DNA from: Candidatus Gagatemarchaeum stordalenia | GTDB lineage: Archaea; Thermoproteota; Nitrososphaeria; Nitrososphaerales; Gagatemarchaeaceae | Length of the DNA: 32,845 nt | Reading direction: 5' to 3' | NCBI GenBank assembly: GCA_003164815.1 | Contig: PLUF01000072.1 | Coordinates: 1-32,845, forward strand | Part shown: positions 31,315 to 32,845 of the stretch, piece after piece | How positions within the stretch are numbered: position 1 is the first letter of the stretch | Layout of the letters: every line of letters starts with the position of its first letter | Notes under the pieces: model-generated | What the model was told of the DNA's origin: nothing | The model's database searches: none | What the model saw: the letters and a program-made list of their open reading frames with translations, nothing else | Program-made: the position numbers and the translations under genes

Positions 31315-32760
31315 TCAATCCGTCGAATCCGGTTTACCTTTCTCATTGAGCTTCTTGATGCTCAGGTAAATCCCATCTAATCTCTCGTAGTATTCCTTAG
31401 GTATCTCCTTCATGCCTATGATTGGATTACCGTAAATGAAATCGAAGTACCCAAGGACCTCCTCTGCCTGGACTCGTTTGATTATCAAATAAGGAATGAT
31501 CTGAGGTAGGACCTGCCGCATGACTCCTGCGGTCCCCTGGTATTCCCATCTGGTCTTCCAGTTTCCCTCTCCTCTCTCGGCTATGTGCACCGTCCCCTCG
31601 CCTATGACTTCCATTACTCTGACTAGAAACGATCGATTCGAGTTACTAACCATGATCTGAGGCCTGTAGAAATAACCCCTTCTGTAGGCGGGATGAGTAA
31701 CCTTTGAGATGAAGATCGAACCTTCCCCGTCAATCACCCCTGCCAGCCATGCACACTCTTCATCTGTCATTTCGCGGCAGTCTGTCGACCGATCTCCGCG
31801 GCCGCGACGCTTCAAACTACTGGGTTGCGAAAGTAGCGCTTCAATCGGCTCGGTGTCTCTGCCCTTCTCGTTGAGCTTCTTGATTGCGAGATAAAGCGAA
31901 TCTAAGGTCTCATAATACCCTGCGGGGATTACCCGTCTCCTTCCGTCCATTGGGTTGGCGTCTACGAAAGATAGGTATTGAAGCATAATTTCTGCGTTCC
32001 GTTTCTTGATTAGGAGGTGTGGCACGAGCTGTGGAAGCAAGCCTCTGAGAACACGGCCCGCGCACCGATAGAGCCACCGATCCTTCCACCCTTCGCGGTC
32101 TTCTGCACAGAAGTTCACAGAGCCCTTACCGATGATTTCCTGAACCTTTCTCAGGAACGCTTCGTTCGAGTTGCTCAAGCTCATCGAAGCAACGTAGATG
32201 AATCCTCTTCTATACGTCCAGTTTCCTTGAGTGAGTTTGCTCAGGAAGATAGAACCTTCACCATCTATGACCCCGGCGAGCCAAGACTTCTCGAGTTCGT
32301 TCAGCAACCGAATACCGCCGATGATTGATGGCCGCTCTTCTTTCCCTGAAAGAACAGAGTCGGATGGGGTCGTTTGCCGAATCTGGTTGCTACCTCTTGC
32401 CAGACTAGCAGGCCTCGTTGGGTTTCCTGACTTCCCAGCTGGCTCGAACAAGCGGAGTTGAACCTTCGGTCCGACCTTAGTCATCCAATAGGCTTTGGAG
32501 GCAATGACAACTAGTGTCTCGAAAGATCTCTCTGGATTCGGTGTATCGAACAGTCTCTCGAGTTTGCTGGATGCCAAATCCGCTTCTGCTGGAGTCGATA
32601 TGCTGTAGTCAACCTTCGTTGCGGCTGCTTGAGACCCGGTGTCGCTTCGAGCCAAATCAAAGGCTGGCTCGGCGCCGACCGCCGGGGACGCTACCTCCTT
32701 CTCCGAGACCCCTGTTCTCTCCTTGGGGGTCCCTGTCTGGACAGAATCCTCTTGGTCCAT
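31315..32760 (-). CDS. LAGLIDADG homing endonuclease, two-motif monomer
   Basis: This 481-residue protein carries two LAGLIDADG motifs, WLAGVIDGEGSIF at 160-172 and again at 338-350, each with the acidic metal ligand. Each motif opens a repeat of about 135-140 residues ending in nearly identical KKLNEKG (293-299 and 469-475), so the gene arose by internal duplication. A single chain would form the pseudo-dimeric nuclease that cuts a long asymmetric site. Residues 1-150 are an extra polar domain, low in recognisable motifs, with SFETLVVIASKAYWMTKVG at 79-97. It is free-standing; no intein splice motifs or intron borders are visible. ATG 32760 is the start. It converges with pcna. Confidence 0.85.
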   Translation of the reverse strand: MDQEDSVQTGTPKERTGVSEKEVASPAVGAEPAFDLARSDTGSQAAATKVDYSISTPAEADLASSKLERLFDTPNPERSFETLVVIASKAYWMTKVGPKVQLRLFEPAGKSGNPTRPASLARGSNQIRQTTPSDSVLSGKEERPSIIGGIRLLNELEKSWLAGVIDGEGSIFLSKLTQGNWTYRRGFIYVASMSLSNSNEAFLRKVQEIIGKGSVNFCAEDREGWKDRWLYRCAGRVLRGLLPQLVPHLLIKKRNAEIMLQYLSFVDANPMDGRRRVIPAGYYETLDSLYLAIKKLNEKGRDTEPIEALLSQPSSLKRRGRGDRSTDCREMTDEECAWLAGVIDGEGSIFISKVTHPAYRRGYFYRPQIMVSNSNRSFLVRVMEVIGEGTVHIAERGEGNWKTRWEYQGTAGVMRQVLPQIIPYLIIKRVQAEEVLGYFDFIYGNPIIGMKEIPKEYYERLDGIYLSIKKLNEKGKPDSTD

Positions 32761-32845
32761 CGCTATGCTCTGTCAGAAGCCGTCAAAACCCCCACGCCGG
32801 GTCCGGCTATCCTGCCATGGCAACTTGGCAACATCGTGGCAACTT

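Overview
The window is archaeal chromosome. It encodes a PolD large subunit, Orc1/Cdc6, PCNA, aIF2-alpha, Nop10, ribosomal proteins S27e and L44e, Sec61-beta, an STT3/AglB oligosaccharyltransferase, a topoisomerase IA and the F420 enzyme CofE. PolD together with this gene set and the DUF2070 protein excludes a classical crenarchaeon and fits the Thaumarchaeota/Nitrososphaeria (group I.1 or a neighbouring soil or uncultured lineage). That placement is an inference from gene content, not from a tree. Base composition looks moderately GC-rich. Genes are tightly packed, and most appear to be read from leaderless or short-leader transcripts: an archaeal TATA box sits about 26-30 nt before an ATG, GTG or TTG start.

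Left part (1-7.9 kb) is accessory sequence. It carries two sequon-rich secreted proteins that share a promoter block, an alpha/beta-hydrolase broken by two frameshifts, a tiny AbrB-like protein behind a TTAGG/CCTAA operator, a broken acyltransferase-3 remnant, a membrane protein with a cysteine-rich tail, a DUF1801 protein, an Nramp-like transporter with altered metal-site motifs, a frameshifted ribbon-helix-helix-like gene and unknown genes. Broken genes are confined to this part.

Middle part (7.9-24.1 kb) is information processing and nucleotide metabolism. Orc1/Cdc6 is followed by a 209-nt gap (a possible origin) and PolD DP2, which overlaps the convergent glyA. Divergently from glyA run sec61-beta, DUF2070, thymidylate kinase, an HD phosphohydrolase and an XPD-like Fe-S helicase. 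Then come a RuvX/YqgF-like protein, a RecA-fold protein lacking Walker A, a membrane protein, a small zinc protein and TopA.

Right part (24.1-32.8 kb) holds cofE and gcvT-gcvH (F420 and one-carbon metabolism, divergent from a single TATA box), aglB, the translation operon L44e-S27e-aIF2alpha-Nop10, divergent pcna, and a double-motif LAGLIDADG endonuclease gene.

The most notable observations are two genes whose conserved N-termini lack any ATG/GTG/TTG and seem to start at CTG (Nop10 with a CTGA overlap, and DUF2070), the AbrB operator, the symmetric cofE/gcvT promoter, a hairpin between the L44e and PCNA promoters, and the Walker-A-less RecA-like gene beside a resolvase-like gene. I found no tRNA, rRNA, CRISPR array or insertion sequence that I can support.
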